From JAAYYY01 sp964602995 (lineage in GTDB: Bacteria; Chloroflexota; Anaerolineae; Promineifilales; Promineifilaceae): a DNA stretch of 64,000 nucleotides. The notes below the pieces were generated by a model. It saw nothing but the letters and a program-made list of their open reading frames with translations. It did no database searches and was not told the DNA's origin. The DNA lies in the NCBI GenBank assembly GCA_964602995.1, contig CAZRTM010000001.1, positions 1-64,000 on the forward strand. Direction: 5' to 3'. Position numbers and translations under genes: made by a program. Positions 50,362 through 58,766 of the stretch are shown here, one piece after another (the stretch's first letter is position 1; each line of letters opens with the position of its first letter).

Positions 50362-50688
50362 GTCATTCTGAGCGAAGTCTGTGCAGCGAAGAATCTCTAC
50401 ATTCGTCATTCTGAGCAGAGTCTGCGTAGCGAAGAATAGCTACAACCGTCATTCTGAGCGGAGTCTGCGCAGCGAAGAATCTCTATAATCGTCATTCTGA
50501 GCNNNNNNNNNNNNNNNNNNNNNNNNNNNNNNNNNNNNNNNNNNNNNNNNNNNNNNNNNNNNNNNNNNNNNNNNNNNNNNNNNNNNNNNNNNNNNNNNNN
50601 NNGTCATTCTGAGCGGAGTCTGCGCAGCGAAGAATCTCTATAATCGTCATTCTGAGCAGAGTCTGCGTAGCGAAGAATCTCGACCGCT
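50362..50688. repeat. 43-bp tandem repeat array (at least four units), split by an assembly gap
   Basis: Units start GTCATTCTGAGC and contain GCAGCGAAGAATCTCTA: 50362-50404, 50405-50447, 50448-50490, partial 50491-50502, then after the gap 50603-50645 and 50646-50688. Each unit is 43 bases with a few substitutions and has ATTCT/AGAAT ends able to pair as an imperfect hairpin. No spacers are present, so it is not a CRISPR array. The true copy number may be larger since assembly stopped here. Confidence 0.9.
50503..50602. other. 100-N scaffold gap inside the tandem repeat
   Basis: The 55 bases before the gap (50448-50502) are identical to the 55 after it (50603-50657), exactly as at the first gap. 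Here the shared sequence is itself repetitive, so some units may be collapsed. Confidence 0.9.
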
Positions 50689-50718
50689 GATGAGACAAAT
50701 TAAGAAACACCACGACAG

Positions 50719-52812
50719 TTGAAAGAACTCACAAGCACTCAACAAGAGGCAATTTCGGCTGGAGGCAGTAGCTTTCTCCTGGGCCTTGCCGGCTCCGGAA
50801 AATCGACCGCCCTTCACCGCCGCCTGCTGCGTCTTCTGCAGGAGGGCGAACCAGCCTACACAGTCCTGGTGTTGGTTGCCGAGGCGGAAAATCGCCACGA
50901 TTTCCTGGCTTACCTGCAACAGAACAGCATCGACTCTGTTCACGATCTTGAAATCACCACCTACACCTTTTTGGCGCGCGAAATGGTGCGCCTGTTCTGG
51001 CCTCTCGTAGCCCGCCCAGCCGGCTTTCACGAACCCTCACGTCCGCCACTCTATCTCCACTACGATCTGGCCCAGCTCCTCATGTGGCAAATTGTCATGC
51101 CCATGTTGCGCGAAGGCGCTTTCGCCGATTTACGGCTGCGCCCGCAGCAAATCGTCAGCCAGGTGTTGGACACCCTCAACCGTGCTGCGTTCAACCGGCT
51201 GACATTGAAAGAAGCCGAACAGCGACAGTTGCAAAGCTGGGCGCAGGAACCGGAGGAGATCCGCCATCTGCAAGAGGCAACCCAGGCGGCACAGGCCTTT
51301 CGCCAGCATTGCCGCCAGCATAATCTGCTCGATGTCTCCCTGGCCATTCGCGTCTTCGACACACAGTTGCTGCAACACCCTGAGTTCCACCGCTACTTCG
51401 GCGAGCGGTTCCAGCACATCATCGTCGACAACATCGAAGAACAGACGCCTGCAGGACAACAATTCATCGCCGAGCTGATGAACGAAGTGGAAAGCACAGC
51501 CATCGCCTGCGATGCGGGCGGTGGCTACAAGAGCTTCCTTTCAGCCGATCCGCAGGGAGCCATGCGCTTCCGCGATCTGAGCGACCACTTCTTCCACTTT
51601 GAGGAACAGTTCGTCAGTACCGTGCCTCTGGCCCATCTGGCCAATGCGGTCGAGCGCTACCTGGAACCGGGCAGCAGGGGTTTACCCTCTACTGAGGCGC
51701 CCAACGCCATTGGCGGCATTGTCGAGGGCCGGTACCGCCACGAGATGGCCCAGAAAGCAGCGCGCTTCCTGGGCGATCTGCTGAACAGCCAGAGCGGAGA
51801 CGGATTGGCGCCACAGCAGGTGGCGATTGTGGCGCCCGGACTGGACGACGCCCTATTGCACACCCTCTCACAAGAACTGAGCGCCCAGGGCCTGCCCTAC
51901 ACCATTCTACGCCGGCGCTCCACGCCCCGAGATGAACCACGGGTGCGCGCCTGGCTGACCTTTCTCGCGCTGGCCCATCCAGAGTGGGAAACACCACCTT
52001 CCGCCTATGACGTCGCCGAAGCACTGTCGTTGAGTCACGATGACCTTGATCCGGCCCGCGCCGAGCTGGTCGTCCGTGACCTATACGTTGCAGAGCAGGG
52101 CATATTGCTACCGGTCAGCGAAATGGATGAGCGCACCGCTGCACGCATTGGTGAAGATAATATCGTGCATGTGGAAACGGTACGGCAATGGCTGGAGGCG
52201 CATCGGGAGCTGAGCGTCGATAACTTTCTTGAGCGGCTATTTCAGGAGCTGCTGGCCCAACCTTCCTCGCACCAGGAGCCTGACGCCGCTGGCGCACTCA
52301 TCTCCGAGTGGTTTGTGACCCTCGCGCAAGAGCTTCAGCAGTCCGCTCCCAGAATGGAGCTAGATGACCCGGCCGCTATTGGCCGTGCCCTGCTAACGGC
52401 GGTCAATGAAGGGCTGGTCAGCAGCGACCCGCCGGCCCTGAGCCAACCGGCCGAGGAAGCAGGCATCCTCATCGCAACCACCAATGCCTATCTCCTGGAA
52501 AACCGCACCAGCCACCTTCAGCTCTGGCTCGACGTCAGTAGCACACTATGGTGGGAAACGCCGCGCCAGCCACTGAGCAACGTCTTCGTGCTCACCCCAC
52601 AATGGACGCCTGGGCGTGGCTGGACAATGGCCGATGACTATGCCCTGCGCAACAGACTCCTGAGCAACGTAGTAAGAGGGCTTACAGCACGCTGCCGGGG
52701 GCAAGTTGTGCTGGGGCGCAGTATTCTGGATAACCGGGGACAACGGCAGGAGGGTCCACTCTGGCGCGCCCTCAGGCCTCTCCTGAAGCAGCAGCAGACT
52801 TCTTCTCAATAA
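50719..52812 (+). CDS. UvrD/RecB-like superfamily 1 ATPase, atypical
   Basis: 697 residues, TTG start at 50719 with no clear ribosome-binding site; the start is uncertain. The N-terminus has the Q-motif region TSTQQEAI and Walker A GLAGSGKST (22-30), with LHRRLLRLL next, as in UvrD-like helicases. Walker B is HIIVDNIEEQTPAGQQFI, where UvrD-type proteins have VDExQ; the expected Asp-Glu pair is moved (DNIEEQ). A 2A-like region is suggested by APGLDDALLHTLSQELSAQG and LPYTILRRRSTPRDEPRVRA. Clear motifs IV-VI with conserved Arg are hard to see. A nuclease-free AddB/RecB relative is plausible. It overlaps the convergent gene by 41 bases. Confidence 0.65.
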   Translation: MKELTSTQQEAISAGGSSFLLGLAGSGKSTALHRRLLRLLQEGEPAYTVLVLVAEAENRHDFLAYLQQNSIDSVHDLEITTYTFLAREMVRLFWPLVARPAGFHEPSRPPLYLHYDLAQLLMWQIVMPMLREGAFADLRLRPQQIVSQVLDTLNRAAFNRLTLKEAEQRQLQSWAQEPEEIRHLQEATQAAQAFRQHCRQHNLLDVSLAIRVFDTQLLQHPEFHRYFGERFQHIIVDNIEEQTPAGQQFIAELMNEVESTAIACDAGGGYKSFLSADPQGAMRFRDLSDHFFHFEEQFVSTVPLAHLANAVERYLEPGSRGLPSTEAPNAIGGIVEGRYRHEMAQKAARFLGDLLNSQSGDGLAPQQVAIVAPGLDDALLHTLSQELSAQGLPYTILRRRSTPRDEPRVRAWLTFLALAHPEWETPPSAYDVAEALSLSHDDLDPARAELVVRDLYVAEQGILLPVSEMDERTAARIGEDNIVHVETVRQWLEAHRELSVDNFLERLFQELLAQPSSHQEPDAAGALISEWFVTLAQELQQSAPRMELDDPAAIGRALLTAVNEGLVSSDPPALSQPAEEAGILIATTNAYLLENRTSHLQLWLDVSSTLWWETPRQPLSNVFVLTPQWTPGRGWTMADDYALRNRLLSNVVRGLTARCRGQVVLGRSILDNRGQRQEGPLWRALRPLLKQQQTSSQ

Positions 52813-53902
52813 AGGAACAAAAGGCCAGCATAGCGCCGGCCATCAACCCGTGGCCGCCCAAAATAACGGGGATAGATGCCTCGACCGCTGCTTCCGTGAA
52901 GGCGCGCAACCACTCATCTTCTACCTGCTCTACCTGGCCCAGGTCCGAGGCAAAGCGGCTAGCCGCATCGGGCCACAGTTTATGATGGGCCAGCAGAACC
53001 CGGCTATCGATAAACGCCACCTCTGACCACTCCGCCAGCAGTTCAAAGTAGCGCTGCATTCCCACGGCTTCGATATGCTCGGCAACCATCGACCGCACTT
53101 CACCGTGCGCCTGTCTTCCGCTAGAAACCATGCCCCTTTCTTCGGACACAACGCGCAGCCAGGAACGGGTGACGCGATTGATGGCCGACCACACCTCAGG
53201 CCCAATGCGACCCGTGAGATAAGCGTGACTGGCCGGCGTTCCCAGAATCTGCAGCGCCTGCTCAACTTTGGCTCGGGGCAGCGGCAACGTCTGTAAGTAA
53301 GCGGCAAGATTGGGCTTGGTGTCCGGATGTAGCAGAAGCGCCATAAGGTCGATGGGCGTATCGATGTCCAGACGGCTGGATGCTCCTACCGGCTGCGCCT
53401 CAACCGGCAATCCTGCTTCTGAGGAGAGTACCCAGGCAAACATATTATCGCGCGGCAGGCGAGGCACCCACCCTGCAATTCTGGCAGCAGGTGTGATGCC
53501 AAACCAGTCACTGGCAAATTGATTGTTGGTCACCACCAGCTCGCGAGCCGCCGCCAGCCGATCCACGACTTCGCCAAGCACCTCGTCCTCCAACAGGGGA
53601 GCTGCGCCGCCGCCAAAATAGAGCAGGTGGCTGATATCATGCTCCTCCACCAACGCAGCTAATTGCTGCCCAACGTGGATGGGGCCAGGAGCTGTGCAGA
53701 CATACTCGTCATAGGCAGCCCCTTCAAACTCCTCGTTGTGCGGGGAAGCCAGGATAATACGCTCTATCAGCGGCTGTTGCGCCAGTTGCGCCATCAGATC
53801 TTTCGCCGCCAGACGACGCGCCTGTTGAATCCAGGCGACCGCATTTTCCGCGCCATCGCGCTCCCCAACCATGACTACGGCTGTAACAGTCCTCTTTTTC
53901 AT
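52772..53902 (-). CDS. Conserved-looking protein of unknown function, possible nucleotidyltransferase fold
   Basis: 376 residues. The N-terminal 190 residues have an alternating alpha/beta pattern (VTAVVMVGERDGAENAVAWI, IERIILASPHNEEFEG, ISHLLYFGGGAAPLLEDEVL, ELVVTNNQFASDWFGI, RLDIDTPIDLMALL) reminiscent of GT-A nucleotidyltransferases such as MobA/CofC, including a DIDTPxDL-like motif; the GGSxRMG loop is absent. The C-terminal half is helical and includes EVAFIDSRVLLAHHKLWPDA and IPVILGGHGLMAGAMLAF. No ribosome-binding site is obvious. Its 3' end overlaps the helicase-like gene by 41 bases, tail to tail. Confidence 0.6.
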   Translation of the reverse strand: MKKRTVTAVVMVGERDGAENAVAWIQQARRLAAKDLMAQLAQQPLIERIILASPHNEEFEGAAYDEYVCTAPGPIHVGQQLAALVEEHDISHLLYFGGGAAPLLEDEVLGEVVDRLAAARELVVTNNQFASDWFGITPAARIAGWVPRLPRDNMFAWVLSSEAGLPVEAQPVGASSRLDIDTPIDLMALLLHPDTKPNLAAYLQTLPLPRAKVEQALQILGTPASHAYLTGRIGPEVWSAINRVTRSWLRVVSEERGMVSSGRQAHGEVRSMVAEHIEAVGMQRYFELLAEWSEVAFIDSRVLLAHHKLWPDAASRFASDLGQVEQVEDEWLRAFTEAAVEASIPVILGGHGLMAGAMLAFCSFIEKKSAAASGEA

Positions 53903-53923
53903 TCAAACAACATCGCTTCTCAT

Positions 53924-53956
53924 AAAAAAAGGGCAACCACTGCGGCGTGGTTGCCC
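53924..53956 (-). terminator. Rho-independent terminator of the hibernation factor gene
   Basis: On the minus strand GGGCAACCAC, loop GCCGCA, GTGGTTGCCC, then seven T. It starts 21 bases after the hpf stop and also ends the long minus-strand Tad/comF/hpf gene run. Confidence 0.94.
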
Positions 53957-53977
53957 TGTACATTACAAAGTTAAAGA

Positions 53978-54544
53978 TTAACGAAGCTCAGGCAAGAGCA
54001 GGCCGTAGTTGCCATCGAGGCGCTTGTAGACGACGTTCACAGCCTGTTCATCGGGATTGAAGAAGACAAAGAAATCGTGGCCCAACAGCTCCATCTGGTC
54101 AACCGCTTCCTCCACCGACATCGGCTGCAGCGGGAACCGCTTGCGCCGCACGATTTCACGAGGGCCTTCTTCCTCTTCCAAAAATTCTTCATCCAACGGC
54201 AATGGCTCGTAGTCAGCAAACTCATCAGCACCGGAGCGGCGATTGCGGCGGCGCTTGCCACGATAGCGATTGATCTGCCGGTACAGCTTGTCGACGACGG
54301 CATCAATCGACGCAAACATATCGTTGCTTCGTTCCTCAGCGCGCAAGATGGTGCCACGCTCATCACGAATGGTTACCTGCGCGACGTGGCGCTGAACCGA
54401 ACTGCGCGTGTTCTCCTCGGCAAGATCCACCCGAACCTCAGCCAGATTCGGCAGATACCGGTCTAGCCGCTTCGTCTTCTTTTCAACGTACTCTTGGAGT
54501 CGATCAGACACTTCCATGTTGTGACTGTGAATCAGAATCTCCAT
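53978..54544 (-). CDS. hpf: Long-form ribosome hibernation promoting factor
   Basis: 188 residues, AGGAG ribosome-binding site. The N-terminal S30AE domain (1-100; MEILIHSHNMEVSDRLQEYV, LAEVRVDLAEEN, AQVTIRDERGTILRAEERSN, DMFASIDAVVDKLYRQINRY) is followed by an acidic linker and the C-terminal S30AE_C dimerisation domain (MSVEEAVDQMELLGHDFFVF, VNVVYKRLDGNYGLL). Long HPF binds the 30S subunit and makes inactive 100S dimers in stationary phase. It is the last gene before the terminator in this minus-strand run; comF lies 70 bases upstream. Confidence 0.96.
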   Translation of the reverse strand: MEILIHSHNMEVSDRLQEYVEKKTKRLDRYLPNLAEVRVDLAEENTRSSVQRHVAQVTIRDERGTILRAEERSNDMFASIDAVVDKLYRQINRYRGKRRRNRRSGADEFADYEPLPLDEEFLEEEEGPREIVRRKRFPLQPMSVEEAVDQMELLGHDFFVFFNPDEQAVNVVYKRLDGNYGLLLPELR

Positions 54545-54614
54545 CTTATTTCTCCTATAGCCGTTGCTTCATTTTCCGTTTATCAAGAATAACAAACGAT
54601 CTGAAGCAGTTGAT

Positions 54615-55364
54615 CTATTCAATCAACGGGCGCGCCAGGCAGTATCCACTGACCATGGTCGCCCCGCTTTCTAACAGCGCAATGGCGGCAGCAGTAAGAG
54701 TGGCCCCACTGGTACATACGTCGTCCACTAGCAAAATTCTTCGACCGGCGACTCTTTCGCGCACTGCCTTGAACGCCCTCTTCACATTGTCCTGGCGCTC
54801 AGTTTTGTCCAGGCCAATCTGTGGGCGGGTATGCTTGACGCGGTGCAAGGCATTGAAATCACTTTCTATCCCTACCTGCCGCTGTAACGATCGCACCAGC
54901 AGGTTAGACTGATTATAACCTCTTTCTCGCTCTCGTTCATGGTGTAAGGGAATGGGACACAACAAATCGACGTCAGAAGCCCAGGCAGGCCACGCGGCGA
55001 TCATCAGCTCAGCCAGAACCGGAGCCACGCCAAACATACCTTCAAACTTAAACTGGTGGATTGCCTCGCGCGCCGGGCCGCCGAAAGCCACGGCAGCAGC
55101 AATGTGCGAAAGAGGAGAAGGGTTCTTGTGACAGGAAGGGCAGAGAATGCTGGGGGAATGGGTGCGGCGTCCACACTGGCGGCACATTGGCTCCCGCAGC
55201 CAGATAAGCTCCTCCCGGCACTGGTGGCAAAACAACTCGCCGGCCCGGCGGCAGGAGACACACGCCGGGGGAAGAACGAATTTGATACTCTGGTCAATTA
55301 TATGGCGCACACGTCGCCATAATAGCCGGCTGTGAACGTTCCTCAACTTATTGGCACCGGCCAA
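54615..55364 (-). CDS. comF: ComF-family phosphoribosyltransferase-like protein
   Basis: 249 residues. Start TTG 55364 gives the full frame; an internal GTG before RHIIDQSIKFVLPPACVSC is also possible, and no ribosome-binding site is clear at either. A four-Cys zinc region (CVSCRRAGELFCHQC, then CRQCGRRTH and CPSC) is followed by the PRTase domain: FKFEGMFGVAPVLAELM, LCPIPLHHERERERGYNQS and the PRPP loop RILLVDDVCTSGATL. In competent bacteria ComF is needed for DNA uptake into the cytosol. It lies 22 bases after tadC on the same strand, separated by a short palindrome. Confidence 0.92.
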   Translation of the reverse strand: MAGANKLRNVHSRLLWRRVRHIIDQSIKFVLPPACVSCRRAGELFCHQCREELIWLREPMCRQCGRRTHSPSILCPSCHKNPSPLSHIAAAVAFGGPAREAIHQFKFEGMFGVAPVLAELMIAAWPAWASDVDLLCPIPLHHERERERGYNQSNLLVRSLQRQVGIESDFNALHRVKHTRPQIGLDKTERQDNVKRAFKAVRERVAGRRILLVDDVCTSGATLTAAAIALLESGATMVSGYCLARPLIE

Positions 55365-55373
55365 TCATTGGCC
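55359..55373. repeat. 15-bp palindrome between tadC and comF
   Basis: GGCCAAT-C-ATTGGCC is perfect with a single central base. It overlaps the presumed TTG start of comF and could be a regulator site or chance. Confidence 0.4.
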
Positions 55374-55386
55374 AGTCAGTGGAGGC

Positions 55387-56328
55387 TTAACCGCCCAGGG
55401 CGCTCAGCGCTCCACTGCGCATGATCTGGAACCCGGCCGGGCCAAGCAGCACAATGAACATGGCCGGGAAGATCAGGAACACGAGTGGGAACAGCATCTT
55501 AATGGGCGCTTGTTGCGCTTTCTCCTCAGCTCGCTGTCGCCGCCGGATACGCATCTGCTCAGACTGGATGCGCAACACTCGGCCAATGCTGACGCCAAGT
55601 TGGTCCGCCTGCAAAATCGATGCCACGAAACTGGTTACATCAGGCACGTCGATGCGCTCCACCATATCACGTAGAGCCTGTCTGCGAGTTTTGCCCAACT
55701 GCATTTCATAAATAACGCGTCCAAACTCTAAAGAGAGCGGATCGTTCCACTTCTCGTTGACCCTGTCCATCGCCCCATCAAACGTAAGCCCGGCATCCAC
55801 GCAGATCGTCATCAAATCCAAAGCGTCAGGGAGCTTCTTAATGATGGCATCCTTGCGCCGGGAAATAGCTGACATCAGCCAGAGCTGAGGCAACATAAAT
55901 CCGAGGAGAACGAAGAGCAGCATCAAGAGAATTCGCCCCTGTGAGTTGTTATCCATGCGAAGTGTCAGCATGAAACCAAGGCCACTCAATGCCACCGTGC
56001 TAACGCCACGAATCGCCCAGAACTCGGCTGCTGACATGTTGCGCGGGCTGCCCGCAATCTGCAGCTGCTGCGCGGTGCGCTCCATGGCGGACTGCGGGGC
56101 GAAGCGGCTGATGAAGTTCCCGACCCCTCTCAAGAAGGGAACAATAACGCGGTCTGTGACAGGCAGTGAAAGCTCAATTTCTTCAATGGAGACTGCTTCA
56201 TCGCGGGCGGCGTACTCGTCGATACGAGCGCCCAACGGATCTTCTTCAGCCCGCCGTAGCAGCAGCACACTGGCCACAATCAGGACAAATGCGATGACGC
56301 CAATAAGTAAAACTGTCGTTCCTGGCAT
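55387..56328 (-). CDS. tadC: TadC-type inner membrane protein (T2SF domain)
   Basis: 313 residues, GGAGGAAC before the ATG. A first helix (5-25) is followed by a charged loop, two helices at about 112-155, the T2SF cytoplasmic helical bundle (KKLPDALDLMTICVDAGLTF, FGRVIYEMQLGKTRRQALRD, VPDVTSFVASILQADQLGVS, IGRVLRIQSEQMRIRRRQRA) and a final pair of helices at about 275-305. This is the platform protein of Tad/Flp pili, working with TadB and the CpaF ATPase to assemble the pilus. TadB lies 41 bases upstream. Confidence 0.93.
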   Translation of the reverse strand: MPGTTVLLIGVIAFVLIVASVLLLRRAEEDPLGARIDEYAARDEAVSIEEIELSLPVTDRVIVPFLRGVGNFISRFAPQSAMERTAQQLQIAGSPRNMSAAEFWAIRGVSTVALSGLGFMLTLRMDNNSQGRILLMLLFVLLGFMLPQLWLMSAISRRKDAIIKKLPDALDLMTICVDAGLTFDGAMDRVNEKWNDPLSLEFGRVIYEMQLGKTRRQALRDMVERIDVPDVTSFVASILQADQLGVSIGRVLRIQSEQMRIRRRQRAEEKAQQAPIKMLFPLVFLIFPAMFIVLLGPAGFQIMRSGALSALGG

Positions 56329-56369
56329 AGTTCCTCCACCAGAGCTACCTTTATCTGGTGCTACTGAAA

Positions 56370-57359
56370 TTAAACCTCGATATCCACAATCTTTCTGATG
56401 GCCATTGCGCCGAGAAAAATCATGAAGGCGCCGATAGCCAGGACCAGCCAGCCACAGGGCAGGGTTTCAGGAATAATGAACGGCGCCTCCCTAACAATCA
56501 TCTGACCTCCGTAGTCAGGATTGATGGAGTAGAGAATAAAGGCCAGACCGACAGGCAACCCACTGATAATCCAGCCGGTCAGGCGACCCTGCGCCGTCAA
56601 TGTTTGGATTTCGCCCTTAATGCGAACGCGCTCGCGGATGGTGTGACTGATCACATCCAGAATTTCTGCCAGATTACCACCAACTTCGCGCTGAATACTG
56701 ACCGCCGTAATGATCAGATCCAGATCCTCTGACGGGACACGGCGCAACATGTTTGCCAGCGCCTGCTCCAGACTTAAACCGAGCCGGACCTCCTGCACTA
56801 CACGCTCAAACTCGCGAGAAATTGGCGGCGGCAACTCGGTTGCAATCGCCTCCATGCCCTGCAAGACGCTATAACCAGAGCGCAATGCGTTAACCCACAG
56901 ATTGAGGGTGTCGCTTAGTTGGTTATCAAAGGCGCGCAACCGTCGTCCCGCCGCCATACCCAGGTAGATACGAGGGGCGCGTAACCCAAACAGGAAGACG
57001 ACTATGACCAGTACGCTCGAAAAGCTGAAAATGAAATGGGCAACGGCCGCCAGCCCAAAAGCGGAGAGGATCTGCAGGATGATATATTCGCTGACGCGCA
57101 ACTTGACGTCAGCCATCGAAATTCGTTTGCGAATTGGCTCGAAAAAGCCGCGCCCAGACAGGGCCTCGTCCAGCCGGTCAGCCATGTCCTGCTGGGATCC
57201 TGCATACTCCTCAAGCTCAATAGCTTCAGCATCCCCCGTCACCACAAATTGTTGCATCCGCTCGTCGACCTCGCTGCGCCCCCCGGCGAGCAGGGCAACA
57301 CCAGCGCCGAACATCATCAATAATGCAATTCCAGCCGCAAGCAAAAGCAACGGAGACAT
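56370..57359 (-). CDS. tadB: TadB-type inner membrane protein (T2SF domain)
   Basis: 329 residues, GGGAGGAT ribosome-binding site. N-terminal helix (3-25), two central helices (about 92-135), the T2SF bundle (DNQLSDTLNLWVNALRSGYS, VLQGMEAIATELPPPISREF, LDLIITAVSIQREVGGNLAE, ILDVISHTIRERVRIKGEIQ) and C-terminal helices at about 255-275 and 300-325. It is the partner of TadC in the pilus platform. It starts 12 bases after the CpaF stop, so co-translation is likely. Confidence 0.93.
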   Translation of the reverse strand: MSPLLLLAAGIALLMMFGAGVALLAGGRSEVDERMQQFVVTGDAEAIELEEYAGSQQDMADRLDEALSGRGFFEPIRKRISMADVKLRVSEYIILQILSAFGLAAVAHFIFSFSSVLVIVVFLFGLRAPRIYLGMAAGRRLRAFDNQLSDTLNLWVNALRSGYSVLQGMEAIATELPPPISREFERVVQEVRLGLSLEQALANMLRRVPSEDLDLIITAVSIQREVGGNLAEILDVISHTIRERVRIKGEIQTLTAQGRLTGWIISGLPVGLAFILYSINPDYGGQMIVREAPFIIPETLPCGWLVLAIGAFMIFLGAMAIRKIVDIEV

Positions 57360-57371
57360 ATTCTATCCTCC

Positions 57372-58751
57372 CTACCGGCCTCGGGTGCCAATACCAAAGA
57401 TCGTAGGCGGCAGCATAATGCCCGCTTCGCGAATCTTATTCATAAACTTCGGACGCAAGCCGGTGGGACGCAAGCGACCGATCACTTTACCATCTTCTAT
57501 GCTGGTCTGCTCAAAACGGAAGATTTCGGACATCGTGATAACATCCCCTTCCATACCCTGAATCTCGCTGATTGAAATAACCTTGCGGGAGCCGTCACGC
57601 ATACGCTCGGTGTGCACAATCAGATCCAGGGCTGCCGCAATCTGCTCGCGTATGGCGCGGTGCGGCAGATCCATACCCGACATGAGCACCATTGTCTCCA
57701 GACGGGATAGTGCATCGCGCGGGCTGTTCGCATGCAAGGTCGTCAAACTTCCATCATGACCGGTATTCATTGCCTGGAGCATGTCCAGAGCCTCACCGCT
57801 GCGCACCTCGCCGACCACAATGCGGTCAGGGCGCATACGCAGGGAGTTCACAACCAGGTCGCGGATGGAAACTTCACCACGGCCCTCCACATTGGGCGGG
57901 CGCGACTCGAGCGTGACCACGTGTTCCTGGCGTAGTTGCAGTTCCGCCGCGTTTTCAATCGTGATAATGCGCTCGTCATCAGGGATGAAGTTAGAAACGA
58001 TGTTGAGCAGCGTTGTCTTACCAGAACCTGTACCACCGGCGACGACCACGTTCAGCTTAGCAACAATACAGGCGCGTAGAAATTCCACCGCTTCGCGGGT
58101 GATTGAACCGAACTCAATCAGGTTCTCGATAGTTAACGGAATTTTGGAGAAGAGACGAATCGTCAGCGCTGGGCCATTAATCGAAATCGGCGGAATCACA
58201 GCATTGACACGAGAGCCATCGGGCAGACGGGCATCAACCATCGGCGACCCCTCGTCAATGCGACGGCCCAGCGGAGCCACAATGCGGTCAATGATGCGCA
58301 TCAGGTGTTCCTGGTCCTCAAAATTGGTGTTCACCTTCTGCAGCTTGCCGCCACGCTCCACAAACACCTGCTTTGGGCCATTGACCATGATTTCCGTCAG
58401 CCCATCAACGCTGAGGTACTTTTCCAGAGGCCCAAAGCCAAGGATTTCAGCCACAATCTGTTCAAATAGAACTCGCTTTTCATTGCGGCTGAGAACAATC
58501 TGCTCCTCCACCAGCATCGTCTCAAACATCTCCTGAATCGTCGCCCGCACTTCCGACGTCTGGCTGATGTTAATGCTGGGATCAAGTTCAGCAATCAATT
58601 TTTGCTGAATTCGATTCTTGAGATCGACGAAGGCATCGCGAGTACCAGTGGCCGGAGAGGCCCGCTTGACCCGCAGTTCTTGCAATTTGGAGGAACGGTT
58701 CTCGCTCTCCGGCTGTTCCTGGCTGCTCGCAATACGTTTTAAGAGCGACAC
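57372..58751 (-). CDS. cpaF: CpaF/TadA-type pilus assembly ATPase
   Basis: 459 residues, GTG start at 58751 with AGGAGA eight bases upstream. The N-terminal helical region and NDB domain (FGPLEKYLSVDGLTEIMVNG, the CpaF signature) precede the RecA-like domain: Walker A GGTGSGKTT (239-247), Walker B region IVVGEVRSGEALDMLQAMNT and the His box GHDGSLTTLHANSPRDALSR. It powers polymerisation and retraction of Flp pili from the cytoplasmic side. CpaE lies 15 bases upstream and TadB 12 bases downstream. Confidence 0.97.
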   Translation of the reverse strand: MSLLKRIASSQEQPESENRSSKLQELRVKRASPATGTRDAFVDLKNRIQQKLIAELDPSINISQTSEVRATIQEMFETMLVEEQIVLSRNEKRVLFEQIVAEILGFGPLEKYLSVDGLTEIMVNGPKQVFVERGGKLQKVNTNFEDQEHLMRIIDRIVAPLGRRIDEGSPMVDARLPDGSRVNAVIPPISINGPALTIRLFSKIPLTIENLIEFGSITREAVEFLRACIVAKLNVVVAGGTGSGKTTLLNIVSNFIPDDERIITIENAAELQLRQEHVVTLESRPPNVEGRGEVSIRDLVVNSLRMRPDRIVVGEVRSGEALDMLQAMNTGHDGSLTTLHANSPRDALSRLETMVLMSGMDLPHRAIREQIAAALDLIVHTERMRDGSRKVISISEIQGMEGDVITMSEIFRFEQTSIEDGKVIGRLRPTGLRPKFMNKIREAGIMLPPTIFGIGTRGR

Positions 58752-58766
58752 GGTCTTTCTCCTATG

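Noticed and set aside
50362..50688. CRISPR array
   Set aside because: Units are directly adjacent with no spacers, differ by substitutions, and no cas genes are near.
55024..55364. Additional ORFs of about 60-97 codons opposite or overlapping comF
   Set aside because: They are out-of-frame shadows of the Cys- and Pro-rich comF coding sequence.
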